A model generated the notes under the pieces. The model was not told the DNA's origin and made no database searches. It worked only from the letters and a program-made list of their open reading frames with translations. Position numbers and translations under genes: made by a program. This document shows, in pieces, positions 28,755 to 40,013 of a DNA stretch of 64,000 nt. Each line of letters starts with the position of its first letter. The stretch's first letter is position 1. The stretch comes from Chitinophagaceae bacterium (GTDB lineage: Bacteria > Bacteroidota > Bacteroidia > Chitinophagales > Chitinophagaceae): positions 1-64,000 of the forward strand of contig JAFKGR010000008.1 of NCBI GenBank assembly GCA_017307735.1, given 5' to 3'.

Positions 28755-28850
28755 AAAAAAACCTCCTGATTATATGGACAAGAGGCAATCCAAAATGTTT
28801 TCACAACGGAATAATCCTTATTGTGAATCGCTTTAAGAAATTGAATAGTA
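28755..28850 (-). ncRNA. tracrRNA of the type II-C system
   Basis: The plus-strand sequence at 28820-28848 copies the 5' part of the minus-strand CRISPR repeat (TTGTGAATCGCTTT, then AAGAAATTG, then ATAG), so the minus-strand transcript is an anti-repeat. It pairs with the crRNA repeat over about 28 nt, with one C-U mismatch and a small loop. Reading on, the RNA has a nexus-like AAGGATTATTCC and then a terminator hairpin (CCTCTTG paired with CAGGAGG, 28762-28785) followed by T7 at 28755-28761. Order and length match II-C tracrRNAs. It is divergent from cas9. The promoter was not identified. Confidence 0.85.
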
Positions 28851-28881
28851 AAAGTAGATAAAAATTTTAAATATTACTGAA

Positions 28882-31800
28882 ATGACAAAAAAGATTTTGG
28901 GACTGGACCTCGGTACGAATTCCATCGGGTGGGCATTGGTAGAACAGGATTTTGAGAATAAGCAAGGAAAAATTCTGGGAATGGGAAGCAGGATAATTCC
29001 GATGGGGCAGGATATTCTTGGAGATTTTGACAAAGGAAATTCTGTTTCGCAAACAGCAGAACGGACGAGGCTAAGGAGCATGAGGCGTTTATTAGAACGC
29101 TATCTGTTGCGCAGAGAGCGTTTGCATCGTGTATTGAATATACTTGGGTTTCTGCCAGAGCATTATTCTTCTCAAATTGATTTTGAAAAACATTTGGGGC
29201 AATTTATTAATGAAACAGAGCCAAAGCTCGCATATAAACCTGCGTGGAATGAACTCAAAAAGAAAAATGAATTTGAATTCATTTTTAAAAGTGCCTTTAA
29301 TGAAATGTTAGATGATTTCAGAAAAACACAACCTGAATTGCTCAATAGAAAAAATAGAAAAGGAGAAGATATCAAAGTTCCTTATGACTGGACAATATAT
29401 TATCTGCGAAAGAAAGCGCTCAAAGATAAATTGACCAAAGAAGAGTTGGCTTGGGTAATACTCCACTTTAATCAAAAGAGAGGATATTATCAGTTGCGGG
29501 GAGAAGAAGGGGAAACAACGAATAGTATAAGAGAATATGTTGAAGTGCTCAAAATAGTTAGCATTGAAAAAGGAGAAAAGGATAAGAAGAATGACAAGAA
29601 GATATGGTATAAAATGACTTTAAGTAACGGATGGACATACAGTGCTCCGTTCGTAACCGCGCCTAATTGGCTGAATACAGAAAAAGAGTGGTTAATTACT
29701 GAAGAGTTAGACGAAGCGGGTAATATCAAAATAACGAAAGATAAAAAGAGTGATAAAGAAGGAAAGGAAAAAAGAAAAATAACTCCCCTCCCAACCTTTG
29801 AAGAAATTGATTTATTGAAAAAAGAGGATCAAGATAAATTATATGGAAAGATTAAAGCAAAAACACAAATAACTATCCAAAACACAGGCAAAACTGTGGG
29901 TGAATACATTTATGATACAATTCTTCAAAAACCGAATCAAAAAATACGAGGCAAATTGGTAAGAACAATTGACCGTAGTTTCTACAAAGAGGAATTAACC
30001 GCCATACTCCAAAAACAAATAGAATTACAACCGGAATTGTTTACAAACGGTTTATTTAATGGCTGCGTTCGTGAACTTTACCGCAATAATGAAGTACATC
30101 AACTTACGTTGAGCAAGAGAGATTTTGTTCATCTGTTTGTTGAGGATATTTTATTTTATCAACGACCATTAAAAAGCCAGAAATCATCTATCGCAAATTG
30201 TTCTTTAGAGTTCAGGAAATATAAAGCAAAAGATAAGGATGGAAAAGAAATTGAAGTAAAAGAATACCTGAAAGCTATACCGAAATCGCACCCCTTGTAT
30301 CAGGAATTTAGGGTGTGGCAATGGATGAATAATCTGAAAATTTATCGCAAAGAAGATGATGCCGATATGACATCATCGTTTCTAAATGAAATAGCTGATT
30401 GGGAAGATCTTTTTGCGTTTCTTATGTCAAAGAAAGAAGTAAATCATGAAGATATCCTCAAACATATCCTGGAACCGAAAAAGTTAAAGCCCAAAGAACT
30501 AAAGGCAGAAATAGCTAAGTATCGCTGGAATTATGTTTTCAATACAGAGAAAGATGAATCAAAAAAATACCCCTGCAATGAAACGGGCTATGAAATAAAA
30601 AGAAGATTAGAAAAAGTAACCGGTGTTCCTGGCGATTTTCTTACTAAAGAGATTGAGCAGCAAATTTGGCATATCATTTATTCAGTTTCAGACCCAAAAG
30701 AGTTTGAAAAAGCATTAAAATCTTTTGCTGACAAGCATCAATTAAATAGGGCACCATTTGTAGAAAACTTTAAGAAATTCCCTCCCTTCAAGAGCGAATA
30801 TGGTTCTTTCTCCGAAAAAGCAATAAAGAAATTATTGCCCCTGATGCGAATAGGAAAATATTGGAAATGGGAAATTATTGACACGAAAACACAATCACGA
30901 ATTAAAAATCTACAAACTGCCGAATTCGATGAAAGTATTAAAGACAGAGTGAGAGAAAAAGTAAAAAAAGGGAAATTAGATAAAAATGAAGACTTTCAAG
31001 GCTTGCCTCTATGGTTAGCCCAATACATTGTGTACGACCGTCACTCCGAAGCTGCATTAAGCGGCAAATGGAACACCGTTTCTGATTTAGAGAAATACCT
31101 GAAAGATTTTAAACAACATTCTTTGCGAAATCCAATCGTGGAGCAGATTGTAACCGAAACTTTACGAGTGGTAAAAGAAATATGGAAGCAATACGGTAAT
31201 GGAATAGAAAATTACTTTAATGAAATACACATCGAGCTTGGACGAGAAATGAAGAATTCTGCTGATGACCGAAAAGCTATTACCGATCAGGTTTCCAATA
31301 ATGAAAACACCAACTTGCGCATTAAGGCGTTGTTAGCAGAATTTAAGAACGACAGCAGTATAGAAAATGTTCGTCCCTACTCGCCAAGCCAGCAGGAAAT
31401 TTTAAAAATATATGAAGAAGGCATTTTAAGTTCTGTTAAAAACAAAGAATATAGTGAAAGTGAAAAGCAACAAAAAGAAGAAGACGAAGCTATGTTGAAG
31501 ATTGGCTCTACAGCACAACCATCTAAAACTGAGCTTACACGCTACAAACTTTGGTTAGAACAAAAATACTGTTCACCCTATACCGGAAATATCATTCCCC
31601 TGAATAAGTTGTTTACAGAGGCATATCAAATAGAGCACATCATTCCGCAAAGCCGATATTTTGATGACAGCATGAGCAACAAAGTAATCTGCGAAAGTGC
31701 AGTAAATACACTAAAAGATAATCAACTTGGTTTTGAGTTTATTAAAAACCACCACGGAGAAAAAGTAGAAACAGGCTTTGGCGGTACAGTAGAAATTCTA

Positions 31801-33870
31801 TCGGAAGAGAGATACAAAAAATTTGTTGAGGAGCATTACGGTAAAAATCGCTCTAAACGAAATAAACTGCTTCTAACCGAAATTCCCGATAAAATGATAG
31901 ATCGCCAGATGAACGACACAAGATATATCAGCAAGTTTATTTCTAATTTGCTTTCAAACATTGTTCGTGAAGATAAAGAAGATGATGGTGTTAATTCAAA
32001 AAACCTGATTCCCTGCAATGGAAAAATTACTGCGACACTCCGGCAGGATTGGGGATTGGATGATGTATGGAATGACCTGATTCTGCCTCGTTTCGAGCGA
32101 ATGAACCAATTAACGAAAACAAATGATTTTACCGCATGGAATGAAAGGCATCAAAAATATTTACCTACCGTTCCATTGGAGCTCTCAAAAGGTTTCAGCA
32201 AAAAAAGAATTGACCACCGCCACCATGCCTTAGACGCATTGGTTATTGCTTGTGCTACCCGTGAGCATGTACAGTACCTGAACAATGAAAATGCAAAATC
32301 GCAAAAATTTCACTTGCAACGCGGATTGGCTAAGAAACTGAAGCGAATGGAAGTGGTAGAAATTTCAAAAATGAAAAAGAACGAAGCAGGGGCATGGGTG
32401 AGAGGAGGAGAAAAAATAACCAAAGAAGTACCGAAAGATTTTCTGAAACCTTGGGCAACCATTACTCAGGAAACCCGTGATGCATTAGAAAGGATTGTAG
32501 TGAGCTTTAAACAGAATTTGCGCGTGATTAATAAAACAAAATTTGGAGGACTAACATACAAGGAAAGTAAACAAAAATCTAAAGATAGAAATTGGGCTAT
32601 TCGCAAGCCAATGCACAAGGATACAGTTTCTGGAAAAGTGTATTTACTTAGCGAAGTAAAAGAAATGACACTTAAAAATGCTTTAAAAAAGGTTGATGAA
32701 TTGAAGGATGTTCAAATTATTGTAGATAAGCAACAAAGAGAAGCAGTCTATAAATACTTTTCCAAAAATAAGATTGATATTGAAAACGCTTTGAAAGATG
32801 AGAATCTAAAAGATCTGAAAAAAGTAAATGTGTTTGAACCACAATCTGCAACACGAAAACCATTAGGCACTTCCTTTACAAAAAAAATTATAGAGGAGTC
32901 AATTACCGATACAGGAATACAAAAAATCCTTTTAAATCATTTGTATTCAAAAGGCAACAATCCTGAATCAGCATTTTCTCCTGAAGGAATTGAGGATATG
33001 AACAATAATATCAATCCCTTAAATGGCAATAAATTTCATCAACCTATTTTCAAAGTTCGCATTTACGAAACTATCGGGAATAAATTTTCAGTAGGGCAAA
33101 CTAGAAATAAAAAATCAAAATTTGTTGAAGCGGCTAAAGGCACCAACCTCTTTTTTGCCATTTACGAAAATGAAAAAGGGGTAAGAAGTTTTGCAACCAT
33201 ACCTTTAAATGAAGTAATTGAAAGGCAAAAACAAGGTTTGAGTCCGGTTCCGGAAACAAATGAAAAAGGTGAGAAATTACTATTTCATCTTTCACCAAAT
33301 GATTTAGTATATGTGCCTACCGAAGAAGAAAATGAAAGTATCAATTCAATTGACTTTAACAATCTTAGTAAAGAGCAATTAAAAAGGATGTATAAATTCA
33401 CAGACGGTAGCGGTTCAATGGCAAATTTTATTCCGGCAAATATCGCAGATGTTCTTTTCAACTTAAACAAGGAAAAGCAAAAGAAAAATGGGATAAATTA
33501 TCCTATTCAAAACGAGATTGGTGTTGGCTCTCAGGGTTCAAAAAATGAAAGGGCATTCTCTGGCGAACAGATAAAATCTTTTTGCATCAAGCTCCAGGTG
33601 GACAGATTAGGCAATATCTCGCCAGCAAAAAAAGAAGTAATTAGCCAAACAAATCAGTTGGATAGTACCGTTTCAGAACCTGAAGTTGCGTACAAAAAGA
33701 GTAACCTGAAAGCCTTTTCCTCCTTTGAAGAGGCAGACGAAGAAAATGCCAGGGCTATGGCGTATCTGTCACCTGAAGAACATTTAAAAAACGTAACGGA
33801 GCGAATACAAAAAATTTATGAGGATGAATTGAAAAAACCGATGGACAAAAAAATAAAATTCAGAAAGTGA
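28882..33870 (+). CDS. cas9: Cas9 endonuclease, type II-C, unusually large
   Basis: A 1662-residue RNA-guided DNA endonuclease. RuvC-I has D9 in LGLDLGTNSIGWA. An arginine-rich bridge helix follows (RTRLRSMRRLLERYLLRRERL, ~57-80). RuvC-II has E785 in IHIELGRE. The HNH site is H919 in YQIEHIIPQS with N933. RuvC-III has H1115 and D1118 in HHALDALVIA. The nuclease core therefore appears intact. About 530 residues follow RuvC-III, a large wedge/PAM-interacting region, and a lysine/glutamate-rich insertion lies at ~215-310. Compact II-C enzymes are ~1000-1100 aa, so this is at the long end. No csn2 or cas4 is present, which defines II-C. Confidence 0.95.
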   Translation: MTKKILGLDLGTNSIGWALVEQDFENKQGKILGMGSRIIPMGQDILGDFDKGNSVSQTAERTRLRSMRRLLERYLLRRERLHRVLNILGFLPEHYSSQIDFEKHLGQFINETEPKLAYKPAWNELKKKNEFEFIFKSAFNEMLDDFRKTQPELLNRKNRKGEDIKVPYDWTIYYLRKKALKDKLTKEELAWVILHFNQKRGYYQLRGEEGETTNSIREYVEVLKIVSIEKGEKDKKNDKKIWYKMTLSNGWTYSAPFVTAPNWLNTEKEWLITEELDEAGNIKITKDKKSDKEGKEKRKITPLPTFEEIDLLKKEDQDKLYGKIKAKTQITIQNTGKTVGEYIYDTILQKPNQKIRGKLVRTIDRSFYKEELTAILQKQIELQPELFTNGLFNGCVRELYRNNEVHQLTLSKRDFVHLFVEDILFYQRPLKSQKSSIANCSLEFRKYKAKDKDGKEIEVKEYLKAIPKSHPLYQEFRVWQWMNNLKIYRKEDDADMTSSFLNEIADWEDLFAFLMSKKEVNHEDILKHILEPKKLKPKELKAEIAKYRWNYVFNTEKDESKKYPCNETGYEIKRRLEKVTGVPGDFLTKEIEQQIWHIIYSVSDPKEFEKALKSFADKHQLNRAPFVENFKKFPPFKSEYGSFSEKAIKKLLPLMRIGKYWKWEIIDTKTQSRIKNLQTAEFDESIKDRVREKVKKGKLDKNEDFQGLPLWLAQYIVYDRHSEAALSGKWNTVSDLEKYLKDFKQHSLRNPIVEQIVTETLRVVKEIWKQYGNGIENYFNEIHIELGREMKNSADDRKAITDQVSNNENTNLRIKALLAEFKNDSSIENVRPYSPSQQEILKIYEEGILSSVKNKEYSESEKQQKEEDEAMLKIGSTAQPSKTELTRYKLWLEQKYCSPYTGNIIPLNKLFTEAYQIEHIIPQSRYFDDSMSNKVICESAVNTLKDNQLGFEFIKNHHGEKVETGFGGTVEILSEERYKKFVEEHYGKNRSKRNKLLLTEIPDKMIDRQMNDTRYISKFISNLLSNIVREDKEDDGVNSKNLIPCNGKITATLRQDWGLDDVWNDLILPRFERMNQLTKTNDFTAWNERHQKYLPTVPLELSKGFSKKRIDHRHHALDALVIACATREHVQYLNNENAKSQKFHLQRGLAKKLKRMEVVEISKMKKNEAGAWVRGGEKITKEVPKDFLKPWATITQETRDALERIVVSFKQNLRVINKTKFGGLTYKESKQKSKDRNWAIRKPMHKDTVSGKVYLLSEVKEMTLKNALKKVDELKDVQIIVDKQQREAVYKYFSKNKIDIENALKDENLKDLKKVNVFEPQSATRKPLGTSFTKKIIEESITDTGIQKILLNHLYSKGNNPESAFSPEGIEDMNNNINPLNGNKFHQPIFKVRIYETIGNKFSVGQTRNKKSKFVEAAKGTNLFFAIYENEKGVRSFATIPLNEVIERQKQGLSPVPETNEKGEKLLFHLSPNDLVYVPTEEENESINSIDFNNLSKEQLKRMYKFTDGSGSMANFIPANIADVLFNLNKEKQKKNGINYPIQNEIGVGSQGSKNERAFSGEQIKSFCIKLQVDRLGNISPAKKEVISQTNQLDSTVSEPEVAYKKSNLKAFSSFEEADEENARAMAYLSPEEHLKNVTERIQKIYEDELKKPMDKKIKFRK

Positions 33871-33871
33871 T

Positions 33872-34351
33872 ATGAATGTATTTGTACCGGAACACAAACA
33901 AATGTTACTGATCCTGATAAAGCATAAAGTAAATTTTATGCTGATCGGTGGTTATGCGGTTATTCATTATGGATACGAACGAAGCACTGGCGACATGGAC
34001 ATTTGGCTGCAATTGGGCAACGACAATAAAATCAGGCTCGTGGCAGCATTGGCCGAATTCGGAATTGCAGACGATGATTTAGCACAATTAAAAAACATGG
34101 ATTTAGAAAGGGCTGTTCCCGTATTCTATATTGGAGAGCCGCCCCGGAGAATAGATTTTGTAACGGCCATTAGCCGAGTCGCATTTGAGGATGCGATCAA
34201 AAAAACAAATTACTTTAACCTGGAAGATAAACAGATACCGGTGATCCATTACAGCGATCTGATACTTTCCAAAATTCATACGGGGAGATCGAAAGATAAA
34301 GCTGATATCGAAGAGTTAGAAAGAATAAATAAATACAAGAAAGAGCAATAG
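33872..34351 (+). CDS. Nucleotidyltransferase-fold protein inside the cas operon
   Basis: A 159-residue protein of the solitary minimal nucleotidyltransferase kind (DUF6036/AbiEii-like group). The fold signature is MLIGGYAVIHYG followed by STGDMDIWL, giving the GG and D-x-D metal motif. The second carboxylate is probably in RRIDFVT, and there is a basic C-terminal helix (SDLILSKIHTGRSKDKADIEELE). Relatives transfer NMP to tRNA, proteins or small molecules, and some are toxins. It begins one base after the cas9 stop and ends 55 bases before cas1, so co-transcription is very likely. It is not a known core cas gene. No antitoxin-like partner is adjacent. Confidence 0.82.
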   Translation: MNVFVPEHKQMLLILIKHKVNFMLIGGYAVIHYGYERSTGDMDIWLQLGNDNKIRLVAALAEFGIADDDLAQLKNMDLERAVPVFYIGEPPRRIDFVTAISRVAFEDAIKKTNYFNLEDKQIPVIHYSDLILSKIHTGRSKDKADIEELERINKYKKEQ

Positions 34352-34406
34352 GAAACCGATACTAACCGGGCATTTCATCCGTTATATCATTGTAAAACAA
34401 TTTCCC

Positions 34407-35667
<1,261 letters not shown>

Positions 35668-35690
35668 AATAAAAACCGGTTTTAAAATAA

Positions 35691-35720
35691 AAAAACAGGG
35701 ACTTTTGTGCCCTGTTTTTT
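35691..35720. terminator. Bidirectional intrinsic terminator between cas2 and the array
   Basis: CAGGG (35696-35700) pairs with CCCTG (35710-35714) around a 9-base loop, preceded by an A-run and followed by a T-run. It can stop the cas operon on the plus strand and the array transcript arriving on the minus strand, which fits convergent transcription. Confidence 0.8.
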
Positions 35721-35773
35721 TATTTGTAAGAAATAGCTTAAACTCTTTGCTGTATTGCGTTGTAGCCAGTCGT

Positions 35774-38700
35774 GATGTGAAAGAACTAAGCTATAACAAT
35801 TTCTGAAAGCGATTCACAACAACCGGAATTAGAGTTAGAACTTTAATAAAGATGTGAAAGAACTAAGCTATAACAATTTCTGAAAGCGATTCACAACATC
35901 AACTTTTGTGCTGCCAAAATCACGGGGATGTGAAAGAACTAAGCTATAACAATTTCTGAAAGCGATTCACAACAACCGCAACTGCCCATAACACGGGCTT
36001 GGCGATGTGAAAGAACTAAGCTATAACAATTTCTGAAAGCGATTCACAACATAAAAAATTCGATTCGCTAATAATCCTGAGATGTGAAAGAACTAAGCTA
36101 TAACAATTTCTGAAAGCGATTCACAACCAAATGCTGAATAGAATAATTGCTCAATAGGATGTGAAAGAACTAAGCTATAACAATTTCTGAAAGCGATTCA
36201 CAACCCCTCAACACTTTCATATAAGGTTCCGTTGGATGTGAAAGAACTAAGCTATAACAATTTCTGAAAGCGATTCACAACACCTTTAATTTTAATATTA
36301 TCTAATAAAAAGATGTGAAAGAACTAAGCTATAACAATTTCTGAAAGCGATTCACAACGAATGCACATGGAGACGCCGTGGGGTTTTAGATGTGAAAGAA
36401 CTAAGCTATAACAATTTCTGAAAGCGATTCACAACACTTGCAATCCAGGCCATCACTATTATTTGATGTGAAAGAACTAAGCTATAACAATTTCTGAAAG
36501 CGATTCACAACGAAATGACGCTCAGTGGCTCAGTTGGTGAAGATGTGAAAGAACTAAGCTATAACAATTTCTGAAAGCGATTCACAACACCTTCAAGGTT
36601 TGATCCTTCAATTTGCAAGATGTGAAAGAACTAAGCTATAACAATTTCTGAAAGCGATTCACAACATTTGCAGAATTGTAATCAGCCGGTAAATGGATGT
36701 GAAAGAACTAAGCTATAACAATTTCTGAAAGCGATTCACAACAAAATCCTGTAAAGCAATTTTCAGTTAAAGGATGTGAAAGAACTAAGCTATAACAATT
36801 TCTGAAAGCGATTCACAACGAATCCGTCAATCTGCCTCCATTGTGCAGAGATGTGAAAGAACTAAGCTATAACAATTTCTGAAAGCGATTCACAACGTTA
36901 TGAAAGTATGACCGGAGATTTATCCGATGTGAAAGAACTAAGCTATAACAATTTCTGAAAGCGATTCACAACAAAACGTGTTGAAGATTCTGAAACATAT
37001 AAGATGTGAAAGAACTAAGCTATAACAATTTCTGAAAGCGATTCACAACCATTGTCATAATCTTTTGTAAACACTCTTAGATGTGAAAGAACTAAGCTAT
37101 AACAATTTCTGAAAGCGATTCACAACCTTAGAATGTGCCGAATACTGGACGCCAAAGATGTGAAAGAACTAAGCTATAACAATTTCTGAAAGCGATTCAC
37201 AACCAGCACCCCACTGTTCAGCCATTGCCAGAGATGTGAAAGAACTAAGCTATAACAATTTCTGAAAGCGATTCACAACCTTTTGGCTTCAATTTCAGAT
37301 CATCCAGATGATGTGAAAGAACTAAGCTATAACAATTTCTGAAAGCGATTCACAACGTGCCGCTAATTGCATCGGTGAAATATCTTGATGTGAAAGAACT
37401 AAGCTATAACAATTTCTGAAAGCGATTCACAACACAAAGCTGGCGTAAGATAAATATGCAATCGATGTGAAAGAACTAAGCTATAACAATTTCTGAAAGC
37501 GATTCACAACAGGAATCATATAAGAGCATGGTGCAAGCCTGATGTGAAAGAACTAAGCTATAACAATTTCTGAAAGCGATTCACAACGATTGCTGCGATA
37601 CTTTGTACAATGGTAATGATGTGAAAGAACTAAGCTATAACAATTTCTGAAAGCGATTCACAACCTTCTATCTGTTTATCTTCCGCTCTCTTATGATGTG
37701 AAAGAACTAAGCTATAACAATTTCTGAAAGCGATTCACAACTATTTCCCGCCGTCATGTGTAACATATTTAGATGTGAAAGAACTAAGCTATAACAATTT
37801 CTGAAAGCGATTCACAACACAGTATATAAACTGAATGTCGCCGCCGCCGATGTGAAAGAACTAAGCTATAACAATTTCTGAAAGCGATTCACAACGTATC
37901 ATTGATGACTTCAACTCGGCTCTGAGATGTGAAAGAACTAAGCTATAACAATTTCTGAAAGCGATTCACAACGGCAGTGTTGCAGGATTGACAGGGTTGA
38001 CGGATGTGAAAGAACTAAGCTATAACAATTTCTGAAAGCGATTCACAACATAACAGCATTTACAGCCGCATGGCCAAAGGATGTGAAAGAACTAAGCTAT
38101 AACAATTTCTGAAAGCGATTCACAACAACAGCGTGAAAAAGCATTGCTATGACACAGATGTGAAAGAACTAAGCTATAACAATTTCTGAAAGCGATTCAC
38201 AACAACGGCTTGGATGGATGTATCAAAGTAAAGGATGTGAAAGAACTAAGCTATAACAATTTCTGAAAGCGATTCACAACAATTCTTTACGGACTACAGA
38301 AACGAGAAGGATGTGAAAGAACTAAGCTATAACAATTTCTGAAAGCGATTCACAACGAAAACATATTTGGAACTATTTCTTAGATGATGTGAAAGAACTA
38401 AGCTATAACAATTTCTGAAAGCGATTCACAACAGCCGGGGCGCGTGGGCGGGTTCGCCGTGTGATGTGAAAGAACTAAGCTATAACAATTTCTGAAAGCG
38501 ATTCACAACAACCTCTTTGCGTTCCTCCAGAATGTGCCCGATGTGAAAGAACTAAGCTATAACAATTTCTGAAAGCGATTCACAACATCTCTCCGTTTTC
38601 ATCGGCCAGCACATTTGATGTGAAAGAACTAAGCTATAACAATTTCTGAAAGCGATTCACAACGATCTTTGAAAGCAACAGATAAGGTGTACTGATGTGA

Positions 38701-39744
38701 AAGAACTAAGCTATAACAATTTCTGAAAGCGATTCACAACGAGGCACGGAATACACTTAACCAATTGATTGATGTGAAAGAACTAAGCTATAACAATTTC
38801 TGAAAGCGATTCACAACAATACCCGCCACCGACCATGGAGCCCGGAAGATGTGAAAGAACTAAGCTATAACAATTTCTGAAAGCGATTCACAACTTATCC
38901 ACCCTTTTGAATGATCTTGGATGAGATGTGAAAGAACTAAGCTATAACAATTTCTGAAAGCGATTCACAACAGTGTTTTAATGATCCCTTTTTCATCTTC
39001 AGATGTGAAAGAACTAAGCTATAACAATTTCTGAAAGCGATTCACAACCAGAAGCGGTATAACTCTGAATTGCAAAGTGATGTGAAAGAACTAAGCTATA
39101 ACAATTTCTGAAAGCGATTCACAACAGTTGATTGTTTCCTCGTTGACGTAAGTTTGATGTGAAAGAACTAAGCTATAACAATTTCTGAAAGCGATTCACA
39201 ACACCAGTCGTCGTAACTACCACCGGTGATTGATGTGAAAGAACTAAGCTATAACAATTTCTGAAAGCGATTCACAACTAATCGCGTGCACGTAACGCCA
39301 TGGCGGTAGATGTGAAAGAACTAAGCTATAACAATTTCTGAAAGCGATTCACAACATCCCGGCTGTTTTTGTAGCCCCATGGCGCGATGTGAAAGAACTA
39401 AGCTATAACAATTTCTGAAAGCGATTCACAACCCGGTTGTTTTGATTTCGGCAAACAGCGCGGATGTGAAAGAACTAAGCTATAACAATTTCTGAAAGCG
39501 ATTCACAACTCTTATAGTTAGTGGAACAGACGGAACAATGATGTGAAAGAACTAAGCTATAACAATTTCTGAAAGCGATTCACAACATAAAGTCTTTCCT
39601 TCATGCACGTGGCTTTGATGTGAAAGAACTAAGCTATAACAATTTCTGAAAGCGATTCACAACCAATCTGCATACAGAGATGTATTCAGTGGGATGTGAA
39701 AGAACTAAGCTATAACAACCCGCCGTGGCGGGGCGATTCACAAC
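35774..39744 (-). CRISPR. Type II-C CRISPR array, 52 repeats and 51 spacers
   Basis: The 47-nt unit, as written on the plus strand, begins GATGTGAAAGAACTAAGC and ends GAAAGCGATTCACAAC. Fifty-one copies appear identical by eye. The 52nd (39693-39744) is a 52-nt hairpin variant. Spacers are 30 nt (43 of them) or 29 nt (8: the 2nd, 9th, 15th, 19th, 33rd, 34th, 45th and 51st). These lengths add up exactly to the array span. The tracrRNA anti-repeat shows that crRNA is read from the minus strand, with repeats starting GTTGTGAATCGC. No obvious duplicate spacers were seen. The high-coordinate end is then upstream, and it abuts phage remnants rather than a clear leader. Confidence 0.97.
39693..39744 (-). 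repeat. Hairpin-bearing terminal repeat variant
   Basis: It has both ends of the CRISPR repeat (GATGTGAAAGAACTAAGC on one side and GCGATTCACAAC on the other), but the central TTTCTGAAAG is replaced by CCCGCCGTGGCGGGG, a strong GC hairpin. It is the same form as three solitary copies at 40481, 44969 and 47610. Confidence 0.9.
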
Positions 39745-39762
39745 GAATGATCGCAATAGTCT

Positions 39763-39985
39763 TTAACCCTGCAACCAGGTGAACTCTACTTCACCCAGCA
39801 ACTGGGCCACCATGTTGTCGATCTCTGATTGCAAAAAAAGCAGGCATTCTGCTTTCGTTCTAAGTACCTCAGACCCTCGGTCATTTCAGAGGCCAACTGC
39901 TTCTTTACTATTTCTTCCTTAGCCGCTGCTGTGAATGTGCAAATTCTAATTCTGCTATTTTGAACAATTTGAAAAATCGAGATCT
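39763..39985 (-). pseudogene. Decayed small gene next to the array
   Basis: On the minus strand a frame reads RIRICTFTAAAKEEIVKKQ, then LASEMTEGLRYLERKQNA, and at a T7 run near 39835 must shift by one base to continue as SEIDNMVAQLLGEVEFTWLQG before a stop at 39763. The joined product looks like a genuine small helical protein of unknown family. No start codon is found. It lies downstream of the 72-codon phage-type gene and ends 18 bases from the terminal repeat variant. Confidence 0.45.
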
Positions 39986-40013
39986 GTCTAATTTGTATTT
40001 TTTCTTTATTTCA

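Noticed and set aside
28820..28881. tracrRNA on the plus strand
   Set aside because: The plus-strand continuation runs into cas9 without hairpins or terminator, whereas the minus strand has both a nexus-like hairpin and a T-tailed terminator.
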